In this document: positions 9,039-17,982 of the stretch, one piece after another
How the letters are laid out: each line of letters starts with the position of its first letter
Numbering within the stretch: the first letter of the stretch is position 1
Assembly: GCF_900103635.1 (NCBI RefSeq)
Contig: NZ_FMXK01000007.1
Location: 62,001 to 126,000 of the forward strand
Reading direction: 5' to 3'
Origin: Butyrivibrio sp. INlla18
GTDB lineage: Bacteria > Bacillota > Clostridia > Lachnospirales > Lachnospiraceae
DNA: 64,000 nt
The notes under the pieces: generated by a model
The model's database searches: none
The model's input: the letters and a program-made list of their open reading frames with translations, nothing else
Told to the model about the DNA's origin: nothing
Made by a program: the position numbers and the translations under genes

Positions 9039-9740
9039 TCACTGAGCCATATACTCAGTCAGGGCAGTCATAAAGTCATTTTTTCTGGATCTGCTGATAA
9101 GAAGCTGCTTGCCAGCAATGAGACAACTGCCATTTTCTACACCATCCACATATTTAAGATTAACAAGATATCCCTTGTTGCTCCTAAAGAAATTGTAGGG
9201 AACAAGCTGTTCTTCAAAATCCTTAAGCTTGGCCCTTATTGTAAACTCCCCGCCACTTGTATAAAAATTTAAGTTGTGTCCTTCACTTTCAATGTAAAAG
9301 ACATTGTCTATATCTAGTTTTTTAACTCCAGACTGCATCTCTATGGATATAGTCTTACTGCTCTTACTCTTCATCTTGGATATAGCTCTTCCAAGCTTCT
9401 GAGAAAAAGCAAAATAACTAACTGGCTTTAATACGTAATCAAGGGCGTCAACCTGATAGCCCCTGATAGCGTAATTAGTCATGTTAGTAATAAACATAAT
9501 GATAACGTCCTGATCGAGTTTTCTGATCTCCTCTGCTGCCGTCATACCGTCCATGAGCTTCATCTCAATATCCATAAGGATAATATCGAACTGTCCACGA
9601 TAGCCATTGGTGATCTCATCACCATCCTTAAATCTGGTTATCTTGAAAGTTTTTCCGCTCTCTGACTGATACCTATTCACAAACTCTATCAGCTGATCAG
9701 CATATGAATTTTCATCTTCAACGATCGCAAGTTGGATCAT
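9039..9740 (-). CDS. LytTR-family response regulator
   Basis: The 233-aa regulator has a receiver domain (residues 1-120) with acidic pocket VEDE, phospho-acceptor Asp in ILMDIEMKLMDGM, and the conserved Lys in VLKPVSY. A C-terminal LytTR DNA-binding domain (about 130-233) follows, with FYIESEGHNLNFYT and FFRSNKGYLVNLKYV. It resembles AgrA/ComE. ATG 9740 follows GGAGA, and the start lies 23 bases inside the end of the acetyltransferase gene, so it is part of the polysaccharide cluster transcript. Targets are unknown; LytTR proteins bind paired direct repeats and I did not find a convincing pair here. Confidence 0.94.
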   Translation of the reverse strand: MIQLAIVEDENSYADQLIEFVNRYQSESGKTFKITRFKDGDEITNGYRGQFDIILMDIEMKLMDGMTAAEEIRKLDQDVIIMFITNMTNYAIRGYQVDALDYVLKPVSYFAFSQKLGRAISKMKSKSSKTISIEMQSGVKKLDIDNVFYIESEGHNLNFYTSGGEFTIRAKLKDFEEQLVPYNFFRSNKGYLVNLKYVDGVENGSCLIAGKQLLISRSRKNDFMTALTEYMAQ

Positions 9741-10266
9741 TCACATGTTCTCCTATTAGCTTCTCCATCCAGACCATGTTGTACCATCTGCCAAACTTGT
9801 AGCCGCACTGGTGGAACTCTCCCACCATAGAATAGCCCATCTTTTCGTGAAACTTAACGCTATCATATGTTAAGTGCTCATCTTCAGCCCCGTTTGGGTA
9901 ACCGATACAAGCATTAAGGTTAAGAATTCCCATCTCTTTAAGGCGCTTTTCAAGTTCCTCATAGAGCATGCGTCCAAGTCCGTCTCTTCTGGCATCTTTG
10001 GCCACATAGATAGAAGTCTCAACCGCCCACTGATAAGCAGCTCTTTCCTTGAATGGACTAACATAAGCATATCCGTAGATCTTGCCATCTCCCTCCACTA
10101 CTAAATAAGGGAACTTTTTTAGTACACGTTCTATTCTGCCTCTGAATTCCTCTACAGAAGGAACATCATATTCAAAAGTTATAGCTGTGTTTTCAACATA
10201 GTACCTGTAAATATCAAGTAGCTCTTTAGCATCCTCAGGTGTAGCAATTCTGATCTGGTATGTCAT
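9718..10266 (-). CDS. GNAT N-acetyltransferase, phosphinothricin acetyltransferase-like
   Basis: The 182-aa GNAT-fold enzyme uses acetyl-CoA; the CoA loop RRDGLGRMLYEELE sits at about residue 100. The N-terminus (IRIATPEDAKELLDIYRYYVENTAITFEYD) and VSPFKERAAYQWAVETSIYV are typical of the Pat/YwnH branch, whose members acetylate phosphinothricin-like compounds or methionine sulfone. The true substrate in this cluster is unknown. The start shares ATGA with the stop of the DUF2264 gene and the end overlaps the response regulator start, implying translational coupling on both sides. Confidence 0.9.
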   Translation of the reverse strand: MTYQIRIATPEDAKELLDIYRYYVENTAITFEYDVPSVEEFRGRIERVLKKFPYLVVEGDGKIYGYAYVSPFKERAAYQWAVETSIYVAKDARRDGLGRMLYEELEKRLKEMGILNLNACIGYPNGAEDEHLTYDSVKFHEKMGYSMVGEFHQCGYKFGRWYNMVWMEKLIGEHVNDPTCDR

Positions 10267-12311
10267 AGCTGTAAATTACCCTCCATCAAGTCAAAGTCAA
10301 TAGTCCTTACAGTTCCATCTTTGAGTGTTATGGTTACTGGACCGTATCCTCCGCATTTCTGAGGGTCTGTGTATTCAATAGCCTTAACTGGGAAAATATC
10401 ATCATCATCAAAATCATCCAAGCTCTCTTTGGTGATAACCTGTGAGATCAGGAAATATGGCTCATATCCATACTGCTTGTCTCTCTTAGTATCTGCAAAA
10501 AGAACTATGGAATTCTTACTGTCAGGATTTGTATCTGTGCTTTTTATTATTTGGATATTATCCCATCCGTCCATAATTGTAAAGGCTAACTGTTTTTCTT
10601 TTCCTGTATGGTCATGTCCCTTTAGTATTACAGCCTTGTAGCCATCTTTTTCCTTCGTAATGACCTCTGTACCATTGTCAGGGAAGCCAAATGCTCCAAG
10701 AGTTATACGGATAGGTCTTCTGAAAAGACGTATCTTGTCCGCGCGGAAAATGCCATAAGGGACAGCAAAGTCTGCAATATTAAGTGCTGTTCTCCAATGA
10801 GTTTCTGTCTCAGTCTCATATTCAAAGAACTGCCTTCTGTAAAGGACGTTCTCCTTCTCACCATGCCAAAATGTGGCATTAGCCGCAAGTCCCTTTGCCC
10901 CCTCTTCGTCAAGATAAGTAATCACATACTGCTGAGATTCAACTCCCTCGCAAGGTCTTGATTCCCAAGGGAACTTTGAATTAAACACAAGCTTACTGTA
11001 GTTCCACATGCCGTGGGCATCATCCTTGTGCTTAACGATCTTACCGGTTCTAAGCTCTGTGATTCCGTTAGCTTCATGGTTTGCCATGCAAAGGGCAGGC
11101 CCATTAAGAGTTGTAACTTTAGTCTCTCTTTCTTTTAACTGCTCCCAGATACCGTTCTCTTCCTTGGCAGTCCAGAATGGGTGGTCAGCTGGTAAATGTA
11201 GGCACAAAAGAGCCTTAGCAAGCCAAAGAGGTGATTCTGCGCAGGAATATCCCTGAACAAGAGGCACAAATGGACCATAAAAGCCAAGAGTAGGCACTCC
11301 GCTCCAAAGGAAATCATCTCTTGTAAGGAACTGGAGAAGTGAACCTGAGCAGATACGTCTTGCAAGTCCAGGATTGATGCTGGAATTTTTCATCATAAGA
11401 TTGCCATCAAAGGCACTTGTGGCAGCATTTCTGTAAATACCACTTCTGCCCCACATGTTTGTAAAGCCATCCCTGTCAAAGAACATAGGATAGGTCTTCA
11501 TAAGTTCATTGGAGTTATCTTCAAATTTCTGGGCAATGTAAGGCTCTTTTTCATAGCCATACCATTCATTCCAGATAGCTGTATACATGTTAAATGCCCA
11601 GCATGAGTAGTAGTCAAAAGACTGACCATCTCTATACCAGCCATCACCTGCATAGTAAGCAAGGATGTTCTGAGCGTGGTCTCTCATGATGTCTTCATCG
11701 ATGTCGTAGCCATTCATATAGAGAAACGCCATATCAAGCATGTTAAATAGACGCCAGTTCTGTGGAACTGTATTGGCATGGGCAAAGTCAGTCAAAAAGG
11801 CTGCAATCCTGTCTTTTTCATCCTGTGTATAAGTCTCCCAGATCTCATCCTTAGAAAGCCAGAGGCAGATCACAAGAGCTGCCGTCTCAACAGTCTGCTG
11901 ATAAACAGCCACAGGATTGCCGCTCTTATCAAGCTCTTTCATGTCTGAGTAATTGAGAACATAGTTCTTTTCGCCCTTAGTAACTGCGTAAAGAACCTGC
12001 TTCTTGTAATATTCACGGATGTTTATGCCATTGAGCTCGAGGTCAGGTTTAATGTGGATAAGTGGCGCAGAAACAAAAAATGATCTGCAAAGCCCCTCAA
12101 AAACCTCGGCCTTGATTCTCCAAAGAGGTGCATCCTTGGAAGGATAAGTAACCTCTGTCTCATATCTTGGCATAACTACTGGGTCTTCGATATCCTTGAT
12201 GTTGTCAAATATACCAGCTAATAGATACTGGGCAGCTTCGATCCAGCTATCTCTATCAAGTCCTGTATATGGGCTAAGTTCAAAATTAGTATGACTTGGT
12301 GTGAATTTCAT
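10263..12311 (-). CDS. DUF2264 family protein, probable polysaccharide-processing enzyme
   Basis: The 682-aa protein has an N-terminal alpha/alpha-barrel-like region rich in Trp and Tyr (for example PQNWRLFNML, GDGWYRDGQSFDYYS, MWGRSGIYRNA) and a C-terminal beta-rich half, the DUF2264 architecture. ATG 12311 directly follows GGAGGAGATT; a longer TTG start four codons upstream would consume that site. The barrel-plus-sandwich layout and its company of heparinase-like and GH88 genes suggest action on uronic-acid oligosaccharides, but no activity is established. There is no signal peptide, so it is probably cytoplasmic. Confidence 0.85.
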   Translation of the reverse strand: MKFTPSHTNFELSPYTGLDRDSWIEAAQYLLAGIFDNIKDIEDPVVMPRYETEVTYPSKDAPLWRIKAEVFEGLCRSFFVSAPLIHIKPDLELNGINIREYYKKQVLYAVTKGEKNYVLNYSDMKELDKSGNPVAVYQQTVETAALVICLWLSKDEIWETYTQDEKDRIAAFLTDFAHANTVPQNWRLFNMLDMAFLYMNGYDIDEDIMRDHAQNILAYYAGDGWYRDGQSFDYYSCWAFNMYTAIWNEWYGYEKEPYIAQKFEDNSNELMKTYPMFFDRDGFTNMWGRSGIYRNAATSAFDGNLMMKNSSINPGLARRICSGSLLQFLTRDDFLWSGVPTLGFYGPFVPLVQGYSCAESPLWLAKALLCLHLPADHPFWTAKEENGIWEQLKERETKVTTLNGPALCMANHEANGITELRTGKIVKHKDDAHGMWNYSKLVFNSKFPWESRPCEGVESQQYVITYLDEEGAKGLAANATFWHGEKENVLYRRQFFEYETETETHWRTALNIADFAVPYGIFRADKIRLFRRPIRITLGAFGFPDNGTEVITKEKDGYKAVILKGHDHTGKEKQLAFTIMDGWDNIQIIKSTDTNPDSKNSIVLFADTKRDKQYGYEPYFLISQVITKESLDDFDDDDIFPVKAIEYTDPQKCGGYGPVTITLKDGTVRTIDFDLMEGNLQL

Positions 12312-12329
12312 AATCTCCTCCAACTGCCA

Positions 12330-13487
12330 TCAAAATACTGTAAGTGCAGTACCTGTAAGCTTCATAAGTGCTTCAATATAGTAGTAATCACCGTAGATGA
12401 TAGCCATATGATGGCCGTTTCCATGATAATCAACTGAACCTCTAGTGAGGATGTTGTCTCTGTCTAATGTATAGTCGCAGCTGTGTCCATCAAGGGCCTT
12501 AAGGAGCTTAACTGCTGCCTCAAGGTACTTCTCAGCCTTATCAGTCTCCCCAAGCTTATCAAGACACTTTGAAAGCTCTATAAAGCCGCCTGCAGTAATA
12601 GCTGCTGCTGTTGAATCCTCAAGGTCGTCTTCTTTTGGCTGTCTATAATCGATAGGCACAAGGAAGGTCTCTGGCATGTCAGAAAGAATGTACTCTGCGA
12701 TCTTCTGAGCTGTCTTAAGATACTTCTCATCACCTGTGTAGATATAGCTAAGAGTAAAGCCGTAGATACCCCAGCTCTGGCCTCTTGTCCAGGATGAGCC
12801 TTCTGAATAGCCCTGACCTGCGTACTCTCTGTCAAACTTACCTGTAAATGGATCAAAGCCCACGATATGTCTAACAGAGCCGTCTTCCCTTACAAAGTTC
12901 TTCATAGCAGTGTTTGCGTGAGCCATTGCGATCTCTTTAAATCTTGGATCCTTAAGTTCCTCTGATGCCCAGTATAAAAGAGGCAGATTCATCATGCAGT
13001 CGATGATTGCCCAGCCTGTGGTATCTCTGCCATCGCCCCAGTCGTTCCAGGCTCTGATGAAATTACCATTTAAGTTAAAACGTCCTGCAAGAGAAGCTGC
13101 TGCCAAAAGTCCTCTGTTCTTGGACTCTTCGCCACCATAAAGCTTGTAATTGATAACAGCTGTAGGAAGCCATCTAAATCCGGCGTCATGATCCATTCCG
13201 TTGTAGTTAAGGAATGCTGCATCCATCTTATCTTCTACCTGGAGAGCTTCCTGCTTAAACATCTCATTTCCTGTAAGCTTGTATAGCTGCCACATCTCGC
13301 CGCCCCAGAAGCCATTTGTCCACCAGCAGATGTCATTTTTGCCAGCCCTGTCGTCAAATCTGCCGTTTGCATCTGTTGTATATGGAATCTTGTTTCTGTT
13401 TCTCTCAGTTACAGGAACCATCTTATCTTCGATCTTTTTAAGGGTGTCTTTGACCCACTTTTCATCTTCTGCTTTTAATAAACCCAT
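12330..13487 (-). CDS. GH88 unsaturated glucuronyl hydrolase
   Basis: A 385-aa alpha6/alpha6-barrel enzyme predicted to remove the 4,5-unsaturated uronic acid that polysaccharide lyases leave at the non-reducing end. The two catalytic-type aspartates are visible: Asp101 in MDHDAGF and Asp163 in IIDCMMNLPLLYWAS, matching the positions known from Bacillus UGL. The substrate-binding stretch SEGSSWTRGQSWGIYGF is at about 220-240. No signal peptide, so the substrate must be imported. It follows the lyase-like gene by 30 bases and precedes the DUF2264 gene by 18. AAAGAGG upstream supports the start. Confidence 0.93.
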   Translation of the reverse strand: MGLLKAEDEKWVKDTLKKIEDKMVPVTERNRNKIPYTTDANGRFDDRAGKNDICWWTNGFWGGEMWQLYKLTGNEMFKQEALQVEDKMDAAFLNYNGMDHDAGFRWLPTAVINYKLYGGEESKNRGLLAAASLAGRFNLNGNFIRAWNDWGDGRDTTGWAIIDCMMNLPLLYWASEELKDPRFKEIAMAHANTAMKNFVREDGSVRHIVGFDPFTGKFDREYAGQGYSEGSSWTRGQSWGIYGFTLSYIYTGDEKYLKTAQKIAEYILSDMPETFLVPIDYRQPKEDDLEDSTAAAITAGGFIELSKCLDKLGETDKAEKYLEAAVKLLKALDGHSCDYTLDRDNILTRGSVDYHGNGHHMAIIYGDYYYIEALMKLTGTALTVF

Positions 13488-13517
13488 TACTTATACCTCT
13501 TTTTGTTATGATATTAC

Positions 13518-15431
13518 TTATTTTATTGTAAGCTTAAGCTTTCTGGCATCAGGCTTTACTAAAACTCTGTAAACCTCATGCTTCCAGGCAAGCGCAAGTC
13601 TTTCATCTGTTACCGGATATTCCTGAATTTCTGATACTTTTCCACCTTCGATAATGATCTTTCCTATGTTTTCCACAGTTATATGTGTTTTATCATCAGA
13701 TGCAACTGGCTTTTCATAGGTCATAAGACTTATGATGCAGCTAGCATCAGCTTCAAACTCATCCTCTACTACAATATAGGCGCCCTTATTAAGGCTGATA
13801 TCTCGCTTGTAGCTCTTTATCTTGGGGCTGTCATAGGCACCTGCCATGTCCATAGAAAGTGATGAGATTCCGCTATTGGCATTCCCAGATAAAAGACATT
13901 TCACATCCCTTGCAGCATACTTTTCCCCATCATGCTGCATATACACATGTTCATCATGGTTGTCAGCCTCTGAATCCCTTCCAAGTAAAGCTACCCTGCC
14001 ATCAAAAACCTCGCTGTCAATAAATGTAGGCAGATTGTGGAACTGAGACTGCATGGTCCACAGCTCATACCTTCTGTCTGAGAAGGTCTTCTTGGTATAG
14101 GTTCCAACGCCCAGATCGATCACAAAAGGCTTTCCATCCTTGTACACGGTAAAAGAGCCCACGTCATTATGATTGTGGCTGTCTGCATTATCCCCAGCCT
14201 TGGCTGCAAGGACATAAGTGTCATCCCTTGCTACCATAAGTCCGACGCTTGCAAAGAAAGTATCCTCAGCTAGGCTCTCAGTCTTCTTATAAGCCTCCAT
14301 TTCATCATAGGCAAAGGCCTGACAAACATGGTAAAAGAGATTTATCTCATCTGAAATAAGCTTCTGATCCGTGCTCTCAGCCTTAAAGTCCTCCGCTGCA
14401 AAGCTAGCAAGCACCTCATCTCCTGTTGCTTTGCCAAAAAGGAATTCCCTTGCAGTCCTTCTTCCTGGAAGAGCGCTGCAATCAGCAAAATTCACGTAGT
14501 AGCCGTTTCTAACATACATCTTAACAATGTAGTTTGCCACATTTCTTATGAGCTTATCACTAAACACTCCGGTAAAAGAGCTCTCTTTTCCCAGTGCGCC
14601 GCTCATAACCTCAAGGCATCCAAAGAGGCACAGGCCTGCATGAGTATAGTACTGAGCGCCCTCATCACATCCGCCGTCATCTCCGTATTCATCAAGGAAA
14701 TAATCGCAGGAAAGAGCCGCTTTTTCAAGGAAGGATCTCATAACATCCTGTGAAAAGAACCCTGTAGGCCTTGTAAACGCGCACAAAAGAACATTTTGAG
14801 TGCACCAAACAGTCCAGTTGCACATTGGCTCTTTGCCGTTTCCCATCCACCAGAAGTGCTGATTTAGATATGGCTCAAAGATACGCTCCTTTAATCTCTC
14901 ATTAACATAGAGACTGATATATGGGCTTATCTTCTGAAAAACTGGCCTTAAGAGATACTCACAAACTGCTATCTCAGCGCCAGACTCAGCATCAAAAAGA
15001 TCTATGATAGGTCTTGTAGGATCTGGCATAGTCTCCTGGGCTGCATCTCGTTCATAGCTTGTATGAGGTGGAAGGCACCAGGTAGTCTCTTCAAGAATCA
15101 GATATAGTCCATCCAAGATAGCATCAAGAAATCTTCCTTTATTCTCGACACATTCAGCCATTACAAGCTTATTTAATTTTCTTCTTCGTGGAAAATACTT
15201 ATCCTCGAACTGAACTCTGTTACCGGTTTTGGTGAATTCTCTGAAGTCAGAAATAAGAAGCTGGGTCCAAGGCTCTTTTAAAGCCTCTTCTCCAGCATTT
15301 ATAAGATTCGTCTTAAGAGTATCAGAAAGGGCATCCCACCTGTCTCTATCTGATATATCAGGATAGATGTCATAAAGGCCTGCACCCTCTGTCTTTTTTA
15401 AATAATCCTCTACTATGGACCTGTGTTCCAT
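13518..15431 (-). CDS. Heparinase II/III-like polysaccharide lyase
   Basis: The 637-aa protein has an N-terminal alpha/alpha toroid (about 1-360) and a C-terminal beta-sandwich. The family signatures GDDGGCDEGAQYYTHAG (about 240) and DSHNHNDVGSFTVYKDG (about 420), with the His-Asn-His-Asn-Asp stretch, carry the likely catalytic and metal-binding residues. It would produce unsaturated uronides by beta-elimination, exactly what the adjacent GH88 enzyme needs. No signal peptide, suggesting intracellular oligosaccharide cleavage. GGGAGG lies 9 bases before ATG 15431. Heparin, heparan, alginate and other uronic polymers are all possible substrates. Confidence 0.88.
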   Translation of the reverse strand: MEHRSIVEDYLKKTEGAGLYDIYPDISDRDRWDALSDTLKTNLINAGEEALKEPWTQLLISDFREFTKTGNRVQFEDKYFPRRRKLNKLVMAECVENKGRFLDAILDGLYLILEETTWCLPPHTSYERDAAQETMPDPTRPIIDLFDAESGAEIAVCEYLLRPVFQKISPYISLYVNERLKERIFEPYLNQHFWWMGNGKEPMCNWTVWCTQNVLLCAFTRPTGFFSQDVMRSFLEKAALSCDYFLDEYGDDGGCDEGAQYYTHAGLCLFGCLEVMSGALGKESSFTGVFSDKLIRNVANYIVKMYVRNGYYVNFADCSALPGRRTAREFLFGKATGDEVLASFAAEDFKAESTDQKLISDEINLFYHVCQAFAYDEMEAYKKTESLAEDTFFASVGLMVARDDTYVLAAKAGDNADSHNHNDVGSFTVYKDGKPFVIDLGVGTYTKKTFSDRRYELWTMQSQFHNLPTFIDSEVFDGRVALLGRDSEADNHDEHVYMQHDGEKYAARDVKCLLSGNANSGISSLSMDMAGAYDSPKIKSYKRDISLNKGAYIVVEDEFEADASCIISLMTYEKPVASDDKTHITVENIGKIIIEGGKVSEIQEYPVTDERLALAWKHEVYRVLVKPDARKLKLTIK

Positions 15432-15437
15432 AATCCA

Positions 15438-16235
15438 TTACCTCCCGGCGGATTCGCTTCCATAAACTTCAATCTGTGTAAGAGCCGGGAATGGGCTTGG
15501 GTCATCAGCTTTGATAAGTTTGCCTAGCTTGAGCCAAGTGATACCCTTTCTCTCAATGTGGAAAACATGAGGCTCTGCCACCTTTTTGTCCATCTGAACG
15601 ACTTCACTTGTTCCGTCAGAGAAGGTGAATGTAGCCTCTACCCACCAGTTATCATGTGGAAAATCAGCCCTTGTATAAAGAACTATCTGGTCAAAGTCTA
15701 CTTCTCTTCCAAAATCAAGGGTAAACTCTGCATCATCCTGTCTGTTGATGCCCCAGGACTCATAAGGCCATTCTCCATGAGAAAGAGTTGCGATACAGCC
15801 ATCAATAGCATTTCTAGCTGCAAATACTGCCTCTCCTCTTGTTTCAACGTTGGCACTGGCATGAGGATAAACTCCTACTACCTCATGCTGATCAAATGGA
15901 TTTGCTGCTATATTGCGATATCCTTCTACTTCAAAAGAAAAAGCTGCTCTGATGCTGACATAATGTCTATTACCAAAGAAAGCTAATGGATTGTAGCTGG
16001 TTTTTTTCTCATAAAAAGGAACTGTAAAAAGCACAGTCTCCTGAGTTATATACACAAGTGCCGGATCAATGGCAGCGTCAACCTTGACTACATAAAAATT
16101 GTCAGGCTCGATGCCGGAAAATTCGATGATATCGCCCTTTCTGTATTCACCATCCCAGGCAAGTACCACGTTGTCCTGGCCTTCGCTCTCAGCCTTTGGT
16201 ACATGATCCCAATCATTATATACAGATATTTTCAT
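15438..16235 (-). CDS. Hypothetical protein with C-terminal discoidin-like (F5/8 C) sugar-binding fold
   Basis: The 265-aa protein is the first gene of the lyase/GH88 cluster, 6 bases before the lyase start. Residues about 120-260 resemble a coagulation-factor 5/8 C (discoidin) beta-sandwich: AIDGCIAT, DAEFTLDFGREVDFDQIVLYTRAD and a closing ITWLKLGKLI. The N-terminal 115 residues are beta-rich and unrecognised. There is no signal peptide. A cytoplasmic carbohydrate-binding or lyase-accessory role is a guess from context. GGGAGAA precedes ATG 16235. Confidence 0.7.
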   Translation of the reverse strand: MKISVYNDWDHVPKAESEGQDNVVLAWDGEYRKGDIIEFSGIEPDNFYVVKVDAAIDPALVYITQETVLFTVPFYEKKTSYNPLAFFGNRHYVSIRAAFSFEVEGYRNIAANPFDQHEVVGVYPHASANVETRGEAVFAARNAIDGCIATLSHGEWPYESWGINRQDDAEFTLDFGREVDFDQIVLYTRADFPHDNWWVEATFTFSDGTSEVVQMDKKVAEPHVFHIERKGITWLKLGKLIKADDPSPFPALTQIEVYGSESAGR

Positions 16236-16255
16236 AATATTCTCCCGTAAATCTG

Positions 16256-17305
16256 TTACCTAGTAGATAAAAAGATATTTTCTCTTATGGCAGTCTCATC
16301 GTCAGGATACGTCTCAAGATAAGTAGTCATAAGTGAAGAAGCAAGGTTAAACTCGCCCATATATTCATATGCAGTGATCTGATTAAGAGTAAGAGCCTGA
16401 TTCATGGCCTTATCATCTAAAGCAATGCCTGCTTCAAAGGAAGCTACCGCTGACTCATAATCTGCAAGCTTTATCTGGCACATACCAAGTCTATTGTAGA
16501 CTTTGGCGCTATCTGGGTTATCCCTTAGATAATTAGAATACTTGCTGCAAGCAGTTGAATAGTCTCCCATAGTCTCAAGTGTATGTCCCAGCATCAGGAT
16601 AACAGGCTCTTTGTCCTGGTCCCTTTCATTGCTGGCAGTCTCAAGATACTGAACTGCGCTCTGATAATCGCCGAGATAAAAATAGATCTGTCCTCTCTCA
16701 TAGTTGGACATGAAGTCGCTACCGTTTTCCATAGCCTTACTCAAAATGGATCTGCCTTCGTCTCCATAGCCCTGCTCATCAAGAGATTTGCATATCATTA
16801 TCATCATTGAATAATCTTTGGGATTTAAAGAGATCGCTTTGGTAAAATCAGCATATCCAAGGTCATGCTCACCAGCTGCAAGTTCTGCAGTTCCTCTAAG
16901 GTAGTAGGCATTACTATCCTTACTGCGAAGACCTATGATAGCGTCGTAAACCTCTTTTGCCTTGTTGTATTCACCAAGCTTGTAATAAGCTTCTGCCAGG
17001 TAATAGTTGGTGTCAAAGTCCATATCATCAACTATTCCCTCGTCAGTAGCCAAAGAAGCCAGCAGTTCGTTAACTGCCAGCTCATATTCATTTTTGTAAA
17101 GATAAGCTATACCCCTTCCTCTGTGGACAAGGCAGGCGTCTTCACCCTTCTCTTCAGCTACATTAAAACTCTCGAGAGCATTATCATACTGATGGCTCTC
17201 GATGTATGCAAAACCTGAATCGATATTGTGTCCCCCTGACAAACTTCCACAACCAGAAAGAATCATTGTTAAAGCTAAAGCGCAGATCGCTGTTTTAAGC
17301 TTCAT
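16256..17305 (-). CDS. TPR-repeat lipoprotein
   Basis: The 349-aa protein carries a signal peptide with lipobox ILSGC (Cys19), so it should be a lipid-anchored extracytoplasmic protein. The rest is a run of about eight tetratricopeptide repeats, each with the A-Y and alternating small/aromatic pattern (for example LAEAYYKLGEYNKAKEVYDA and YLRGTAELAAGEHDLGYADF). TPRs are protein-interaction scaffolds; no partner is evident. GGGGA lies before the ATG. It sits between the polysaccharide cluster and ridA and may belong to either transcript. Confidence 0.88.
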   Translation of the reverse strand: MKLKTAICALALTMILSGCGSLSGGHNIDSGFAYIESHQYDNALESFNVAEEKGEDACLVHRGRGIAYLYKNEYELAVNELLASLATDEGIVDDMDFDTNYYLAEAYYKLGEYNKAKEVYDAIIGLRSKDSNAYYLRGTAELAAGEHDLGYADFTKAISLNPKDYSMMIMICKSLDEQGYGDEGRSILSKAMENGSDFMSNYERGQIYFYLGDYQSAVQYLETASNERDQDKEPVILMLGHTLETMGDYSTACSKYSNYLRDNPDSAKVYNRLGMCQIKLADYESAVASFEAGIALDDKAMNQALTLNQITAYEYMGEFNLASSLMTTYLETYPDDETAIRENIFLSTR

Positions 17306-17317
17306 ACATGTCCCCTA

Positions 17318-17695
17318 TTATTTTCCTAAATATGCGATGATCTCCACTTCGCAGAGAACGTTTCTAGGAAGCTGCTTGACTGCAACACAGCTTCTAGCTG
17401 GCTTGCCAGTAAAATACTTCTCATATACAGCGTTGAATGCTGCAAAATCACTCATCTCAGCAAGGAAACAAGTTGTCTTAACTACATGCTCATAATCAGT
17501 TCCTGCAGCCTTGAGAATCTCACCAATATTACGGCAAACTCTGTCAGCCTGATCAGCAATAGTAGTAGTATCGATCTCACCTGATTCAGGATTGATAGGA
17601 ATCTGTCCTGAAGCATATAAGAAATCTCCTGCCTTGATAGCCTGAGAATATGGTCCGATTGCTGCTGGTGCTTTGTCTGTTGAAATGTACTCCAT
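17318..17695 (-). CDS. ridA: RidA family reactive-enamine/imine deaminase
   Basis: A 125-aa YjgF/YER057c/UK114 protein. It hydrolyses 2-aminoacrylate and related enamines released by PLP enzymes such as threonine or serine dehydratase. GPYSQAIKAGDFLYASGQI and the C-terminal RSCVAVKQLPRNVLCEVE, with the active-site Arg and Glu, are canonical. Cytoplasmic homotrimer in the family. GGAGG lies 8 bases before the ATG. Confidence 0.95.
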   Translation of the reverse strand: MEYISTDKAPAAIGPYSQAIKAGDFLYASGQIPINPESGEIDTTTIADQADRVCRNIGEILKAAGTDYEHVVKTTCFLAEMSDFAAFNAVYEKYFTGKPARSCVAVKQLPRNVLCEVEIIAYLGK

Positions 17696-17719
17696 TTTGT
17701 CTCCTCCTTATGATATGTT

Positions 17720-17965
17720 CTACTCCGTCTGATCCTCACCAAAAAGAGCAGTTACATAGAATCCTCTTGCGTTCTCTTCAACCTTGGTCACTACACCTTC
17801 TCTTTCTAGCATACGCTCGCGGAAAGGGAAGTTTCCTGACATTGCAAGGGAAGGGTCGATAGTATAGTAATAGTTACTAGGAAGAACTCCTTCTGTGACA
17901 GTCACATGATCACCTTCATGTAAAAGTCCAGGTCGTTCCATCTTAAATGTCATTTCTCTAGCCAT
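17720..17965 (-). CDS. Small protein of unknown function (81 aa)
   Basis: Not recognised. The 81-aa product is beta-rich and polar with no membrane segment (MAREMTFKMERPGLLHEG..., SNYYYTIDP, GVVTKVEENARGFYVTALFG), perhaps a small barrel. ATG 17965 follows GAAGGTGATAAA; a second in-frame ATG at 17983 overlaps the SGNH stop as TAATG. It lies between the acetylation pair and ridA in one direction and is likely co-transcribed with them. Confidence 0.7.
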   Translation of the reverse strand: MAREMTFKMERPGLLHEGDHVTVTEGVLPSNYYYTIDPSLAMSGNFPFRERMLEREGVVTKVEENARGFYVTALFGEDQTE

Positions 17966-17982
17966 TTTATCACCTTCTCTCA

